Shown here piece after piece: positions 8,306-16,544 of a stretch of 30,711 bases of DNA. The DNA comes from JAAZPT01 sp964544955 (GTDB lineage Bacteria; Bacillota; Clostridia; Christensenellales; Aristaeellaceae). The notes beneath the pieces are model-generated. The model ran no database searches. It was given only the letters and a program-made list of their open reading frames with translations, and was not told the DNA's origin. The position numbers and the translations under genes were made by a program. The first letter of the stretch is position 1, and every line of letters begins with the position of its first letter. Location of the stretch: contig CAZJEB010000015.1 of assembly GCA_964544955.1 (NCBI GenBank), positions 1-30,711 of the forward strand, read 5' to 3'.

Positions 8306-9001
8306 TTAGTTCTCCATTTGGGCAAGGGCTATAGCTTCAGTAATGTTTTTAACTGTGTATGTTGCCTTATCGCTTTTTTCTGTAGAGTAGGGGGCTATAT
8401 AAACACTATCTACCCCTGCGTTATTTGCCGCAGCTATGTCTGATGTTAAGCTATCGCCAATAACAAGCACTTTGCTTTTGTCGCTAATGTTTGCATATTC
8501 CATAGCATCAAATATCATTTTAGGGTTAGGCTTGGGGGCACCAACTTCTTCGCTTATGTAAAATTTTTCTATGTAAGGGTGTAATGGGTTGCTTTCATTC
8601 ATACGGGAATATTGCACTTGGGCAATTCCGTTTGTTATTATGCAAAGCTTGTGGGTTTTGCTAATTGCTTGTACAAATTCTAAGGCGCCGTCTAATAAAA
8701 AACGGCCTTTCATAAGTTCTTGTATGTAACAAGCAGCCATATCCTTTGCCAATTCACCATCTTTATTAAGCTCTAACAATAAAAGCCTAAAGCGATCTAT
8801 TTTTAAAGCCTCTTGCTCAATTTCCCTTCGTTCAAGAGCTTTCCAAAGGCTTAAATTTATTTCAACATACCTATTAACTGTTTTTTCATCACTGGGTAAA
8901 TCAAACTTATTTAATGTGTTTGTTATTGCAGCATGCTCGCTTTTGTCAAAGTCTAAAAGCGTGCCATCCGCATCTACTAATATTAGGGAGTATTTAAACA
9001 A
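8306..9001 (-). CDS. HAD-superfamily hydrolase, YjjG/YfnB-type nucleotidase
   Basis: A 231-aa haloacid-dehalogenase-like phosphatase. Motif I is DADGT (D10, D12 nucleophile and acid/base), motif II is TN at 123-124, the motif III lysine is K157 in GAPKPNP, and motif IV is GDSLTSD (182-188). The helical cap between residues 15 and 100 and the overall pattern fit the YjjG/YfnB group, whose known members dephosphorylate pyrimidine nucleoside monophosphates and thereby clear non-canonical nucleotides. The start is a TTG (9001-8999) with AGGAGG seven nt upstream; no better ATG is near. A TATAAT (9035-9030, minus strand) could be its -10 box, but I see no good -35. It leads a two-gene operon. Confidence 0.85.
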   Translation of the reverse strand: MFKYSLILVDADGTLLDFDKSEHAAITNTLNKFDLPSDEKTVNRYVEINLSLWKALERREIEQEALKIDRFRLLLLELNKDGELAKDMAACYIQELMKGRFLLDGALEFVQAISKTHKLCIITNGIAQVQYSRMNESNPLHPYIEKFYISEEVGAPKPNPKMIFDAMEYANISDKSKVLVIGDSLTSDIAAANNAGVDSVYIAPYSTEKSDKATYTVKNITEAIALAQMEN

Positions 9002-9079
9002 AATTACACCTCCTATGTTTTGTATTAAAATTATAACAGAATTAAATTAAAATAGCTATATTAACCCATTACACCCTAT

Positions 9080-9108
9080 TTGTTAAGGTATAAATATTAT
9101 GTTATAAT
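9080..9108 (+). promoter_or_regulatory. Sigma-A promoter for the DUF624-Hsp33 gene run
   Basis: TTGTTA (9080-9085), a 17-nt spacer and a perfect TATAAT (9103-9108), 36 nt before the DUF624 start. It lies in the divergent gap with the HAD gene. Confidence 0.75.
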
Positions 9109-9144
9109 ATATTATTAATATTTTGTGTTTAAGGGAGATTTTAA

Positions 9145-10167
9145 ATGTTTTCAAAATTAGTAAATCGCTTTTACTATGGTAAAAGTGGTAAAGGGGATTA
9201 TACAAAGTCAGATATGCCAAAAAATAGAATGGAATTATTTTTTACCACGTTAAAAGTAAGGCTTTCTGCACTTATTAAGCTTAATTTAATATATTTTGTT
9301 ATTTGGTTGCCTGCAATAATTGTGTTGATGAACGCATTAACAACATGGGTTGGTGGCTTAAACACATTAAGCGATATGGTTAAAACCCTTGGTGCTGATG
9401 AGCTTGCGTTAAGAACTGCGGAATTTAGGGAGTTTCAACATAGCTTAATATTAAGAACATTGCTTATATTAGTGCCTTGCATTGCCATAACTGGCCCTGT
9501 AACTGCTGGTGTATCCTACGATGTGCGCAATTGGGCAAGGGATGAGCATGCTTTCCTGTGGAGCGACTTTAAAGACGCCGTTCGTGATAACTGGAAACAA
9601 GGCCTTGGTATATCAGTAATAACATCAATATTACCCTTAATATCCTATGTTTGCTACTACTTCTATGGCCAAATGGCAAAGGATAATGTAGTTTTCTATA
9701 TCCCCTTAATTATTTCCCTTTTAGCAAGCCTTATGTGGTGGTTTGCTTTAGTGTACTTCTACTATTTAATTATAGGCTATAAACTTAAATTTAAGGATGT
9801 AATTCGCAATGGCTTCCTTTTGGCTATTGCTCGCTTTCCACAAACTTTAGGTGTTAAACTAATAAGCCTTATACCCTTGCTTATAGCTTTTATACTTGCT
9901 GTATTTGTAGGTATACAGTGGGGTATGTTAGAAGCTGTAGCGTATTATTTTGTAATTGGCTACACATTTATGCGCTTTATATATGCAAGCTATTCCGTTG
10001 CAGTTTTTGATAAATTTATTAACCCACGTATAGAAGGGGCAAAAACAAACATGGGCCTTAGGGATGATAAGTATAAGGAAATTGATGAGGAGCTTAAATC
10101 AGCAGAAGAAGATGAAAACGCTGTTTATATAGAAGTGGAAGATAATGAGCCAAAGGTGGAACAATAA
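9145..10167 (+). CDS. DUF624 (YesL-like) membrane protein
   Basis: A 340-aa integral membrane protein of the DUF624/YesL family, function unknown. Hydrophobic segments lie at about residues 45-65, 108-128, 155-173, 182-206 and 235-280. The family-like stretch GPVTAGVSYDVRNWARDEHA follows the second segment. Known members are often near carbohydrate-uptake genes, but no such gene is here. The tail of about 50 aa is acidic and soluble. GGGAG lies upstream of the ATG. The stop overlaps the next gene by one base (TAATG), so the two are coupled. It is the first gene after a strong promoter and leads the run that includes the methyltransferase and Hsp33. Confidence 0.75.
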   Translation: MFSKLVNRFYYGKSGKGDYTKSDMPKNRMELFFTTLKVRLSALIKLNLIYFVIWLPAIIVLMNALTTWVGGLNTLSDMVKTLGADELALRTAEFREFQHSLILRTLLILVPCIAITGPVTAGVSYDVRNWARDEHAFLWSDFKDAVRDNWKQGLGISVITSILPLISYVCYYFYGQMAKDNVVFYIPLIISLLASLMWWFALVYFYYLIIGYKLKFKDVIRNGFLLAIARFPQTLGVKLISLIPLLIAFILAVFVGIQWGMLEAVAYYFVIGYTFMRFIYASYSVAVFDKFINPRIEGAKTNMGLRDDKYKEIDEELKSAEEDENAVYIEVEDNEPKVEQ

Positions 10168-10904
10168 TGTATACAGATTTTGCAAGGGTTTATGATTCCC
10201 TTATGCAGGATGTGGATTATAAAGCTTGGTCAAACTACTACATGGCTTTGATTGAGGGTATAAATAAAAACCCAAAAACAATTGTAGAATGTGCATGTGG
10301 TACAGGTAATTTAAGCCTGTACTTTGCGCAAAAGTATGATGTTATTGCCCTTGATAGCTCTGCACAAATGCTTGATATCGCTGGCCAAAAAGCAAGGGAA
10401 CAAGCCCTTGATATAAAGTTTGTAAAACAAAAAATGCAAAACTTAAGCCTGCATAAACCAGTTGATTTTGTGCTTGCCACCTGTGATGGCGTAAATTATT
10501 TAACAAATAAAGCCGATGTAATTTCATTTTTTAAAAATGCCTATAATGCCCTGAAAACAGGGGGAGCATTAATATTTGATATTTCATCAAAATATAAGCT
10601 TAGCAAAGTGTTGCCCTCACAACTTTGGTTTGAGGATAGGGATGATATAAGCTATTTTTGGCAAAATGAGTACGATAATAATGAGAATATACTCCATTTA
10701 AACCTTAGTATTTTTGTTAAACAAGGCGATAATTTGTATGCTCGCCTTGATGAATATCAAAAACAAAAGGCTTTTGACATAAACGAATATACACAAATGC
10801 TTGAAAATGCTGGGTTTTCACAAATTAGTGTATATGGCGATAAAAACTTTAACTACCCAAAAGATAATGAAGAAAGGTTGCATATTGTTGCAATACGTAA
10901 ATAA
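10167..10904 (+). CDS. Class I SAM-dependent methyltransferase
   Basis: A 245-aa soluble methyltransferase with a Rossmann fold. Motif I is VECACGTGN (residues 40-48), the acidic residue at the end of strand 2 is in VIALDSS, and the post-motif stretch ATCDGVNYL fits motif IV. The fold resembles small-molecule methyltransferases (Methyltransf_25/11 type). The substrate cannot be told from the sequence. A GGTGG site precedes the start, and the gene overlaps the DUF624 stop by one base. Hsp33 begins 6 nt later. Confidence 0.85.
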   Translation: MYTDFARVYDSLMQDVDYKAWSNYYMALIEGINKNPKTIVECACGTGNLSLYFAQKYDVIALDSSAQMLDIAGQKAREQALDIKFVKQKMQNLSLHKPVDFVLATCDGVNYLTNKADVISFFKNAYNALKTGGALIFDISSKYKLSKVLPSQLWFEDRDDISYFWQNEYDNNENILHLNLSIFVKQGDNLYARLDEYQKQKAFDINEYTQMLENAGFSQISVYGDKNFNYPKDNEERLHIVAIRK

Positions 10905-10910
10905 AAATAT

Positions 10911-11819
10911 ATGAGTAATACAATAAAATTCCCAATAAAAAAGAACTTGGAAGATAGAATAGTGCACGCTACCATAGCCGATGGTCAAGCTGCTGTACTT
11001 ATTATAGATGCAAAAAATACAGTGGCTAAAGCCGCTGCAATACATAACACAAGCCCTGTGTGCACAGCCGCCTTTGGCCGTACATTAATAGCTACAGCTA
11101 TGCTTGGCGCAAGGCTAAAAGGCGATAAATCATCCGTTACGGTAACTGTTGCTGGTGGTGGCCCTATAGGTAAAATAACCGCAGTATCAAATGGCAAAAA
11201 TGTAAAGGGCTATGTTAGTGTTCCTAACATAATTATACCAAATAGAACAGACGGAAAACTTGATGTTGCCGCAGTAGTTGGTACAGATGGCCTTATTACT
11301 GTTGTAAAGGATATGGGTATGAAAGCGCCATATATTGGTCAAACAGAAATAGTAAGCGGTGAACTTGGGGAGGATTTTGCCCTTTATTTTATGAAGAGTG
11401 AACAACAACCCTCAATAGTATCCCTTGGGGTACTTGTGAGTGGTGAACACGTTCTTTCCGCAGGTGGTGTGCTTGTTGCACCACTACCAGGTTGTAGTGA
11501 TGAAGTTCTTGACTCCCTTGATGTTAGGGCAATGCTAATGAGCGATATAAGCCATGACCTTTTAGAAAATGATGCTGAAACCTTAATAGAAAACTGGTTT
11601 GGTGGCTTAGACCCTAAAATTGTTGGTGAAAGCCCTCTAGATTATGTGTGTGATTGTAGTAAGGAAAGAATGGAAAAAGCCCTTATATCCCTTGGTAAAA
11701 AAGAATTACAGGATATAGCCGATGACGATCAGGATGGCGTTGAAATGATTTGCCACTTCTGCCATAAAAAACATTTCTTTAATAATGAAGAAATACTACA
11801 TCTAATTAAAAATATTTAA
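10911..11819 (+). CDS. hslO: Hsp33 redox-regulated chaperonin
   Basis: Cytosolic holdase chaperone that is switched on by oxidative unfolding of its zinc-binding C-terminus. The 302-aa length matches the family. The N-terminal part has the typical AAIHNTSPVCTAAFGRTLIA region and a GGGPIG stretch. The four zinc Cys are C247 and C249 (CDC) and C281 and C284 (CHFC), so the redox switch is complete. The start follows the methyltransferase stop by 6 nt, and I see no good Shine-Dalgarno sequence before it, so translation may depend on coupling to the upstream gene. Inclusion in this run suggests expression with general housekeeping genes rather than as a stand-alone stress gene. Confidence 0.95.
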   Translation: MSNTIKFPIKKNLEDRIVHATIADGQAAVLIIDAKNTVAKAAAIHNTSPVCTAAFGRTLIATAMLGARLKGDKSSVTVTVAGGGPIGKITAVSNGKNVKGYVSVPNIIIPNRTDGKLDVAAVVGTDGLITVVKDMGMKAPYIGQTEIVSGELGEDFALYFMKSEQQPSIVSLGVLVSGEHVLSAGGVLVAPLPGCSDEVLDSLDVRAMLMSDISHDLLENDAETLIENWFGGLDPKIVGESPLDYVCDCSKERMEKALISLGKKELQDIADDDQDGVEMICHFCHKKHFFNNEEILHLIKNI

Positions 11820-11829
11820 GGGTGAAAAT

Positions 11830-12651
11830 ATGAAATTAATTGATTTTGATGGTAAGCTCGCTAAATATATAGAGGAACACGCAAACTATAGTGCCATTGA
11901 TGGCTTAAGTGAGGAAAAAATGGCAGAAGAACTTGATAAAATGGCGTTTACCCTTTATGAAGATTTTATGGACGAGCCTAAGGAATGGTTATCAGGTAAA
12001 AAACCTAGTGAGTACTTTGATGGTTTTAATAATGATGAAATTGTTGATATGTATATTGAGTACTTTAAACAATTTGGTAGCCCACCTGATTTACTTGTGG
12101 CTAAAATGGTGCAAATTGGCGTTCCCTTGGAGGAAAAACTGTTTTCCTTTGTAAAAAATGCCAAAAGCTCTGAAAACTTAAGGATGACTAGTATGGGCAT
12201 ACTGGATGATATGGGTAGCCGATTGCCCATGGAGTTTTGTATAAACTTACAGGTAAATCGCAAAAAACATGATGACTTGGCCGACTTTGCAATGGAAGTA
12301 CTAAAGTATATGCCACAGGATGAAATTGGCCCAAAAATGTTGAAGGTATTTGAAATATCTAACGATGAAGGTAAGGATGCTATGTTGGATATATTGGCAA
12401 AACCAAATTGTGATGAAATGGTATTTAAATATGTTCTAAACACATTCTCCACAGCGGAGGATAAGGAACTCTATGCCCACTACCTAAGCAAAATAGGTGA
12501 TGAAAGGGCATTACCAGCCTTGCTTGAAGCCGCTCAGTTTGCAAACTATGTAGATTGGCTTGAAATAAGGCTAGCAATAGAAAACCTTGGGGGCAAATGC
12601 CCTAAAAGGGATTTTAAAAACGACCCTATGTATAGGGAGTTACATAAATAA
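11830..12651 (+). CDS. HEAT-like helical protein, unknown function
   Basis: Not recognised as a named family. The 273-aa product is soluble, acidic and almost wholly helical. Paired short helices in the second half (for example DERALPALLEAAQFANYVDW and the preceding units from about residue 120) look like HEAT or PBS-lyase-type repeats, which usually serve as protein-binding scaffolds. No catalytic motif is visible. GGGTGA precedes the ATG, 10 nt after the Hsp33 stop, so it is probably in the same transcript. Confidence 0.6.
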   Translation: MKLIDFDGKLAKYIEEHANYSAIDGLSEEKMAEELDKMAFTLYEDFMDEPKEWLSGKKPSEYFDGFNNDEIVDMYIEYFKQFGSPPDLLVAKMVQIGVPLEEKLFSFVKNAKSSENLRMTSMGILDDMGSRLPMEFCINLQVNRKKHDDLADFAMEVLKYMPQDEIGPKMLKVFEISNDEGKDAMLDILAKPNCDEMVFKYVLNTFSTAEDKELYAHYLSKIGDERALPALLEAAQFANYVDWLEIRLAIENLGGKCPKRDFKNDPMYRELHK

Positions 12652-12672
12652 TAAAAGTAAAAAGGTGATAAT

Positions 12673-13362
12673 TTGATTACATTAAAAGAAGTAAAAAAGA
12701 ATAATAATATAAAAACATTAATTGAGGCGGGTAACCACTATTTAGATATTATTGGTTATACCGACCATGGCCCAAGGCATTTAGGCTATGTTAGCAAAGT
12801 TGCAAGCTATATACTAAGCTCCTTAAACTATTCCGAAAGGGAAGTGGAACTTGCAAAAATAGCGGGCTGGGTTCATGACGTGGGCAATGCTGTAAATAGG
12901 GAAAACCACGGAGCCCTTGGTGCAACATTGCTTTTCCCCATATTAAAGGAAATGGAAATGCCTGTTGAGGATGCGGTTGCAGTTGTTACTGCCGTTGGTA
13001 ACCATGAGGAGCAAAATGGCTTTGTAACAGATGCTATAAGTGCAGCCCTTGTTATTGGCGATAAAAGTGATGCCCACAAATCAAGGGTTAGAAGTGGCGA
13101 GCCTGATTTAAGCGATATACATGATAGGGTAAACTACTCCATACAAAAAAATGAAGTTATAGTTTTAAATGAGGAAAGAATTATTAGGCAAAGCTTAGTT
13201 ATGGATGATGAAATATCAAGCGTATTTGAGTATTGCAAAATATATACAGATAGAATATCCATGTGCCAAATGGCCGCAGTGTTCCTTAACTGTAACTTTG
13301 AACTATTTATAAACGATAGGCCAGTACACAGGCTGAGTAGACACATAACAACAAAACTCTAA
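12673..13362 (+). CDS. HD-domain phosphohydrolase
   Basis: A 229-aa HD-superfamily metal-dependent phosphohydrolase. The metal ligands visible are H36 (GPRHLG), H68-D69 (HDVGN) and a further H111 in GNHEEQNG. The substrate is unknown; family members act on nucleotides, cyclic di-nucleotides or (p)ppGpp. There is no added domain. The start is a TTG with AAGGTG upstream; the first in-frame ATG lies far inside the HD core. The gene sits 21 nt after the HEAT-like gene and 15 nt before the zinc-ribbon/TPR gene, so it is likely operonic with both. Confidence 0.8.
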   Translation: MITLKEVKKNNNIKTLIEAGNHYLDIIGYTDHGPRHLGYVSKVASYILSSLNYSEREVELAKIAGWVHDVGNAVNRENHGALGATLLFPILKEMEMPVEDAVAVVTAVGNHEEQNGFVTDAISAALVIGDKSDAHKSRVRSGEPDLSDIHDRVNYSIQKNEVIVLNEERIIRQSLVMDDEISSVFEYCKIYTDRISMCQMAAVFLNCNFELFINDRPVHRLSRHITTKL

Positions 13363-13377
13363 ACCCGAGGTGATTTA

Positions 13378-15153
13378 ATGGTATGTCCAGAGTGTGGAAC
13401 TTATTTAGATGATGAAAAAACAGTAGTATGTACTGTGTGTGGCACTCCCCTTAACAAAGGCCCTCAAACTATCGATAGCGTTGAAGCTATAAGGGAGGGT
13501 AGGGAAGCTTTCCCCATAACCAAAAAGCATATTGAAAAACAGGCCGATAGCCCAAGTAGAGCTTATGCCGATTATGAGCTTTGGGATAGGGGTGGTTACA
13601 CTGCATCAAAAATAAGTTCTCCAACAGTAAGGCGTATAGAATATGACCCTAAGGAAGCGAAAAAAAGGTCTGTAAACTGGGTGTATAGGGGGATTATTTT
13701 AAGCCTTGTGCTTATAATAATTATAGGCAGCATTTATTTCTTTTTTAAACAAACAGAGCAAGGTCAAATAATTCTAGCACGCTCCTTTAAAGCAGATAAG
13801 GCTCAAGCTTATTGGATGGTGGGAGATGAATTTGCAAATCAAGGTGATATTGTTAATGCCATAAGGGCTTATACCTTGGCAGATAGTAAAGACCCTAACA
13901 ATGCCGATGGCTTGCTATCCTTGGCCTCAACTTACGAGTCGGGCAATTTCTCATCCCAGGCAGAGGCCATATATATGCGTATAATAAATGAAATAAGCCC
14001 AAATAGGCCAGAGCCTTACAGAGCCTTATCTCGTATGCTAATGGTACAAAATAGGGATTCTGAAGCAACAAATATATTAAAACTTGCGGCAGAAAACACA
14101 GGGCTTAAATCCTTTATGGATCAACGTACTGAAATGCTCCCAGCAACCCCTATGGTAGATCTTCCTGGTGGTAGGTATAATAGCGAAAGAAGCATAAATT
14201 TAAGCTCTACAGAAGGCTATGAAATTTACTATGTTATAAACAATGATACGGCTATATTGCCGCAAGATGGAGTTCTTTATGATGGTAAACCAATAAAAAT
14301 TCCAGAGGGCAATATAAAACTAAGGGCTGTAAGCACTAGTATAAACCTAGTTAGCGACCCCCTTGTTGTAAGCTACATAATAATTTATCCTTCGCCCGCT
14401 GCACCCAATGTTCACCTTGCTCCAGGTACATATAGCAAGCCAAAAACAGTGGCACTAAGCCCAGGGGATGATAATACGGAAGTAACAATATACTATACAA
14501 TAGATGGATCAATGCCCACAGAAAATTCTCCAATATACGATGGCAATCCAATAAAACTACCAAGTGGAAGGGTATCAATAAAGGCTTTCTCTAAAAATGA
14601 TAGGGGCAAAACAAGCAGCACTAAAGAGGTAGGTTATAAAATAGATGTTAAGCCTTACCTACAAAAATTGTATAATAGTGAGGATTTGTTTAACGGTATA
14701 AAATTATACTCAACCACATCTGATGAATTCTTTACTCAATTTGGGCGTGCAGAATCCAGTGCAGATGTTGCATATAGCACATTAATAAGCACAAGTGCTA
14801 AACGCTATAATTATCCCTGGGGCTATGCTGAGTTTATATTAGCAAGCAATAAATGGGTTTTAGTATCATTGGATATGAACACAAAAATAACTGCGGAGCC
14901 AAGGGGTGTAGGGTTTGGCAACACCGAGGAAGAAATTATTAGCAAGTTTAAGGATATGGGGCAAGCCCCTAACTTAGATGGAACTCGTGGTTTATATTAT
15001 GGCCTACCTGATGTAGGCAGAGTACTTATTGATGATAATGGTACACGCTATATTCAATACGCATGCAATACCCCCGATAATAGGGTGTGGGTAGTTGAAT
15101 ATTACCTAAATAATGGCACAGTAAATAAAATAAAACACTATTACTTACCATAA
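13378..15153 (+). CDS. Zinc-ribbon, single-TM, TPR and chitobiase-C-like domain protein
   Basis: A 591-aa multidomain protein. Residues 1-25 form a zinc ribbon (C3, C6, C18, C21), followed by a loose linker. One membrane helix lies at about 104-123. Residues about 142-240 look like two or three TPR units. Two beta-sandwich repeats of the chitobiase/beta-hexosaminidase C-terminal type follow (about 254-335 and 340-422), each with the IYYxI(D/N) and YDGxPIKxP pattern. The last 165 aa are an unassigned domain. The zinc ribbon is likely cytosolic and the rest outside, consistent with a sensor or cell-surface scaffold. GAGGTG precedes the ATG. It ends the gene run before the S10 operon. Function is unknown. 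Confidence 0.75.
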   Translation: MVCPECGTYLDDEKTVVCTVCGTPLNKGPQTIDSVEAIREGREAFPITKKHIEKQADSPSRAYADYELWDRGGYTASKISSPTVRRIEYDPKEAKKRSVNWVYRGIILSLVLIIIIGSIYFFFKQTEQGQIILARSFKADKAQAYWMVGDEFANQGDIVNAIRAYTLADSKDPNNADGLLSLASTYESGNFSSQAEAIYMRIINEISPNRPEPYRALSRMLMVQNRDSEATNILKLAAENTGLKSFMDQRTEMLPATPMVDLPGGRYNSERSINLSSTEGYEIYYVINNDTAILPQDGVLYDGKPIKIPEGNIKLRAVSTSINLVSDPLVVSYIIIYPSPAAPNVHLAPGTYSKPKTVALSPGDDNTEVTIYYTIDGSMPTENSPIYDGNPIKLPSGRVSIKAFSKNDRGKTSSTKEVGYKIDVKPYLQKLYNSEDLFNGIKLYSTTSDEFFTQFGRAESSADVAYSTLISTSAKRYNYPWGYAEFILASNKWVLVSLDMNTKITAEPRGVGFGNTEEEIISKFKDMGQAPNLDGTRGLYYGLPDVGRVLIDDNGTRYIQYACNTPDNRVWVVEYYLNNGTVNKIKHYYLP

Positions 15154-15180
15154 TTTACTGTTGTACAGCTAAAAAAGGCA

Positions 15181-15219
15181 TTTTAAGGCGGGAATATGGA
15201 AATAAATCCTGCCTTAAAA
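15181..15219. other. Long perfect hairpin downstream of the TPR gene
   Basis: TTTTAAGGCGGGA (15181-15193) pairs with TCCTGCCTTAAAA (15207-15219) over 13 positions, one of them G-U, with a 13-nt loop. No T-run follows the 3' arm on either strand, so it is not a standard terminator, though it may serve for termination, RNA processing or 3'-end protection. The remainder of 15154-15333 shows only a short GCGC/GCGC inverted repeat (15263-15274) and AT-rich DNA. Confidence 0.5.
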
Positions 15220-15333
15220 AATACAAAAATTAAAACACACGGATAAGTTGATAAAATCTTGAGCGCTAAAGCGCATATAATAGGCTTTAAAAATAAAATA
15301 TTAAAAAATATTCAATTTTTTTCAAAAAAAGTC

Positions 15334-15362
15334 TTGTATTTATATTTAGTATGTAGTATACT
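15334..15362 (+). promoter_or_regulatory. Sigma-A promoter of the S10 ribosomal operon
   Basis: TTGTAT (15334-15339), a 17-nt spacer and TATACT (15357-15362), giving a transcript start near 15369, about 179 nt before rpsJ. It is the only convincing promoter found in front of the ribosomal genes. Confidence 0.75.
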
Positions 15363-15368
15363 AATCAA

Positions 15369-15540
15369 GCTGTCTATTTAGGGATGAAGTGATAAGTTGC
15401 CGCGGGCCATACGGGTAATTATCACGGACTAGCCCGCTAAATCGGGCGACAGGATAAAGGCACCACCTTGTGTTGTGAATCAACCTGCGATGTTATCAAA
15501 ACACACGGCAGAGTGTACTTAAGACCTATTTATAAGGAGG
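15369..15540 (+). promoter_or_regulatory. Structured 5' leader of the S10 operon, candidate r-protein autoregulatory RNA
   Basis: The untranslated leader can fold into several stems. Helix 1: GTGATAA plus TTGCC (15389-15401, G15396 bulged) pairs with GGTAA plus TTATCAC (15414-15425), 12 bp. Helix 2: GCCCG (15432-15436) with CGGGC (15443-15447). Helices 3 and 4: AAGG/CCTT (15457-15469) and GTTG/CAAC (15472-15484), possibly enclosed by CAGG/CCTG (15450-15453 and 15484-15487) as a junction. Helix 5: ACAC/GTGT (15503-15516). TTATC at 15493-15497 could also pair with GATAA of helix 1. In E. coli L4 binds the S10 leader; this RNA has no visible relation to that one, so the ligand is open. Confidence 0.55.
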
Positions 15541-15547
15541 AATAATA

Positions 15548-15856
15548 ATGGCCAGTTCCAAAATTCGCATTAAGTTAAAAGCGTATGAACACACTCTAAT
15601 TGATCAGGCTGCAGAACGTATTGTTGAGTCTGCAAAAAGAACTGGAGCTCGTGTTTCTGGGCCAATCCCACTTCCCACAGAGAAGGAAGTAGTAACAATC
15701 TTGCGTGCAGTTCACAAGTATAAAGATAGTCGTGAACAGTTCGAAATGCGCACACACAAAAGGCTTATTGATGTATTAAATCCAAGCCCACGCACAGTTG
15801 ACGCTATGATGAAGTTGGATCTTCCAGCAGGCGTTGAAATCGAAATCAAGCTTTAA
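15548..15856 (+). CDS. rpsJ: 30S ribosomal protein S10
   Basis: Small-subunit head protein, also NusE in transcription antitermination. Full-length at 102 aa, with the family start IRIKLKAYEHTLIDQAAERI and the PLPTEKEVVTILRAVHKYKD loop. GGAGG (15536-15540) lies 7 nt before the ATG. It is the first gene of the operon, directly after the structured leader, and so the first target of any leader-based control. Confidence 0.98.
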   Translation: MASSKIRIKLKAYEHTLIDQAAERIVESAKRTGARVSGPIPLPTEKEVVTILRAVHKYKDSREQFEMRTHKRLIDVLNPSPRTVDAMMKLDLPAGVEIEIKL

Positions 15857-15871
15857 TACGGAGGTGTTAAA

Positions 15872-16516
15872 ATGAAAAAAGCTATTTTGGGTACAAAGTT
15901 GGGTATGACCCAAATCTTTACCGAAAACGGACACCTCGTACCTGTAACGGTTGTTGAGGCTGGTCCTTGCACAGTAGTGCAAGTTAAAACCATCGAAAAA
16001 GATGGTTATGAAGCGGTTCAAGTTGGGTTTAAAGAATATCCTGAAAACCGTGCTAAAAAATTGGTAACAAAACCACTTCAAGGTAAGTTTGCCAAAGTTG
16101 GCGTTGCTCCTACCCGTTTCTTGAGAGAATTCAAACTTGAAAACTCTGCCGAATTTAAAGTTGGCGATGTTATCAAAGCTGATACTTTCCAAGCTGATGA
16201 TGTTATTGACGTAACAGGCATATCAAAGGGTCACGGATTCACAGGCGTTATCAAACGCTGGAATCAAAGCAGGGGTCCAATGTCACACGGTTCAAAATAT
16301 CACCGTGGTGTAGGCTCAATGGGTGCTAACTCTAGCCCTTCACGTGTTTTCAAAAACAAACACATGTCAGGCCACTATGGTGTAGATAAAGTAACAATTC
16401 AAAACTTGAAAGTTGTTAAAGTTGATGCAGAGCGTAACCTAATATTGGTTAGGGGTTCTTTGCCAGGTGCTAATGGTTCTTTAGTTCAAATCAAAAGCGC
16501 CGTTAAAGCACAGTAA
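15872..16516 (+). CDS. rplC: 50S ribosomal protein L3
   Basis: Early-assembly 23S rRNA binder whose central loop reaches the peptidyl-transferase centre. 214 aa; the start KKAILGTKLGMTQIF and the loop GHGFTGVIKRWNQSRGPMSH are diagnostic. Length is within the normal bacterial range. GGAGGTG upstream; 15 nt after rpsJ. Confidence 0.98.
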   Translation: MKKAILGTKLGMTQIFTENGHLVPVTVVEAGPCTVVQVKTIEKDGYEAVQVGFKEYPENRAKKLVTKPLQGKFAKVGVAPTRFLREFKLENSAEFKVGDVIKADTFQADDVIDVTGISKGHGFTGVIKRWNQSRGPMSHGSKYHRGVGSMGANSSPSRVFKNKHMSGHYGVDKVTIQNLKVVKVDAERNLILVRGSLPGANGSLVQIKSAVKAQ

Positions 16517-16544
16517 AAGTAAATTCTAAAAGGAGGAAGAAACC

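Noticed and set aside
11955..12452. 165-aa minus-strand frame within the HEAT-like gene
   Set aside because: Ser-rich antisense shadow, without ribosome site, inside a co-directional operon.
15248..15281. TTGATA and TATAAT as a second promoter before the S10 leader
   Set aside because: The spacing is 22 nt, too long; the pair at 15334-15362 is far better.
15154..15333. Possible tRNA or other known RNA gene in the gap before the S10 promoter
   Set aside because: No cloverleaf or T-loop pattern; only the hairpin at 15181-15219 and AT-rich sequence.
15776..16192. 138-aa minus-strand frame across rpsJ/rplC
   Set aside because: Antisense of two certain ribosomal genes.
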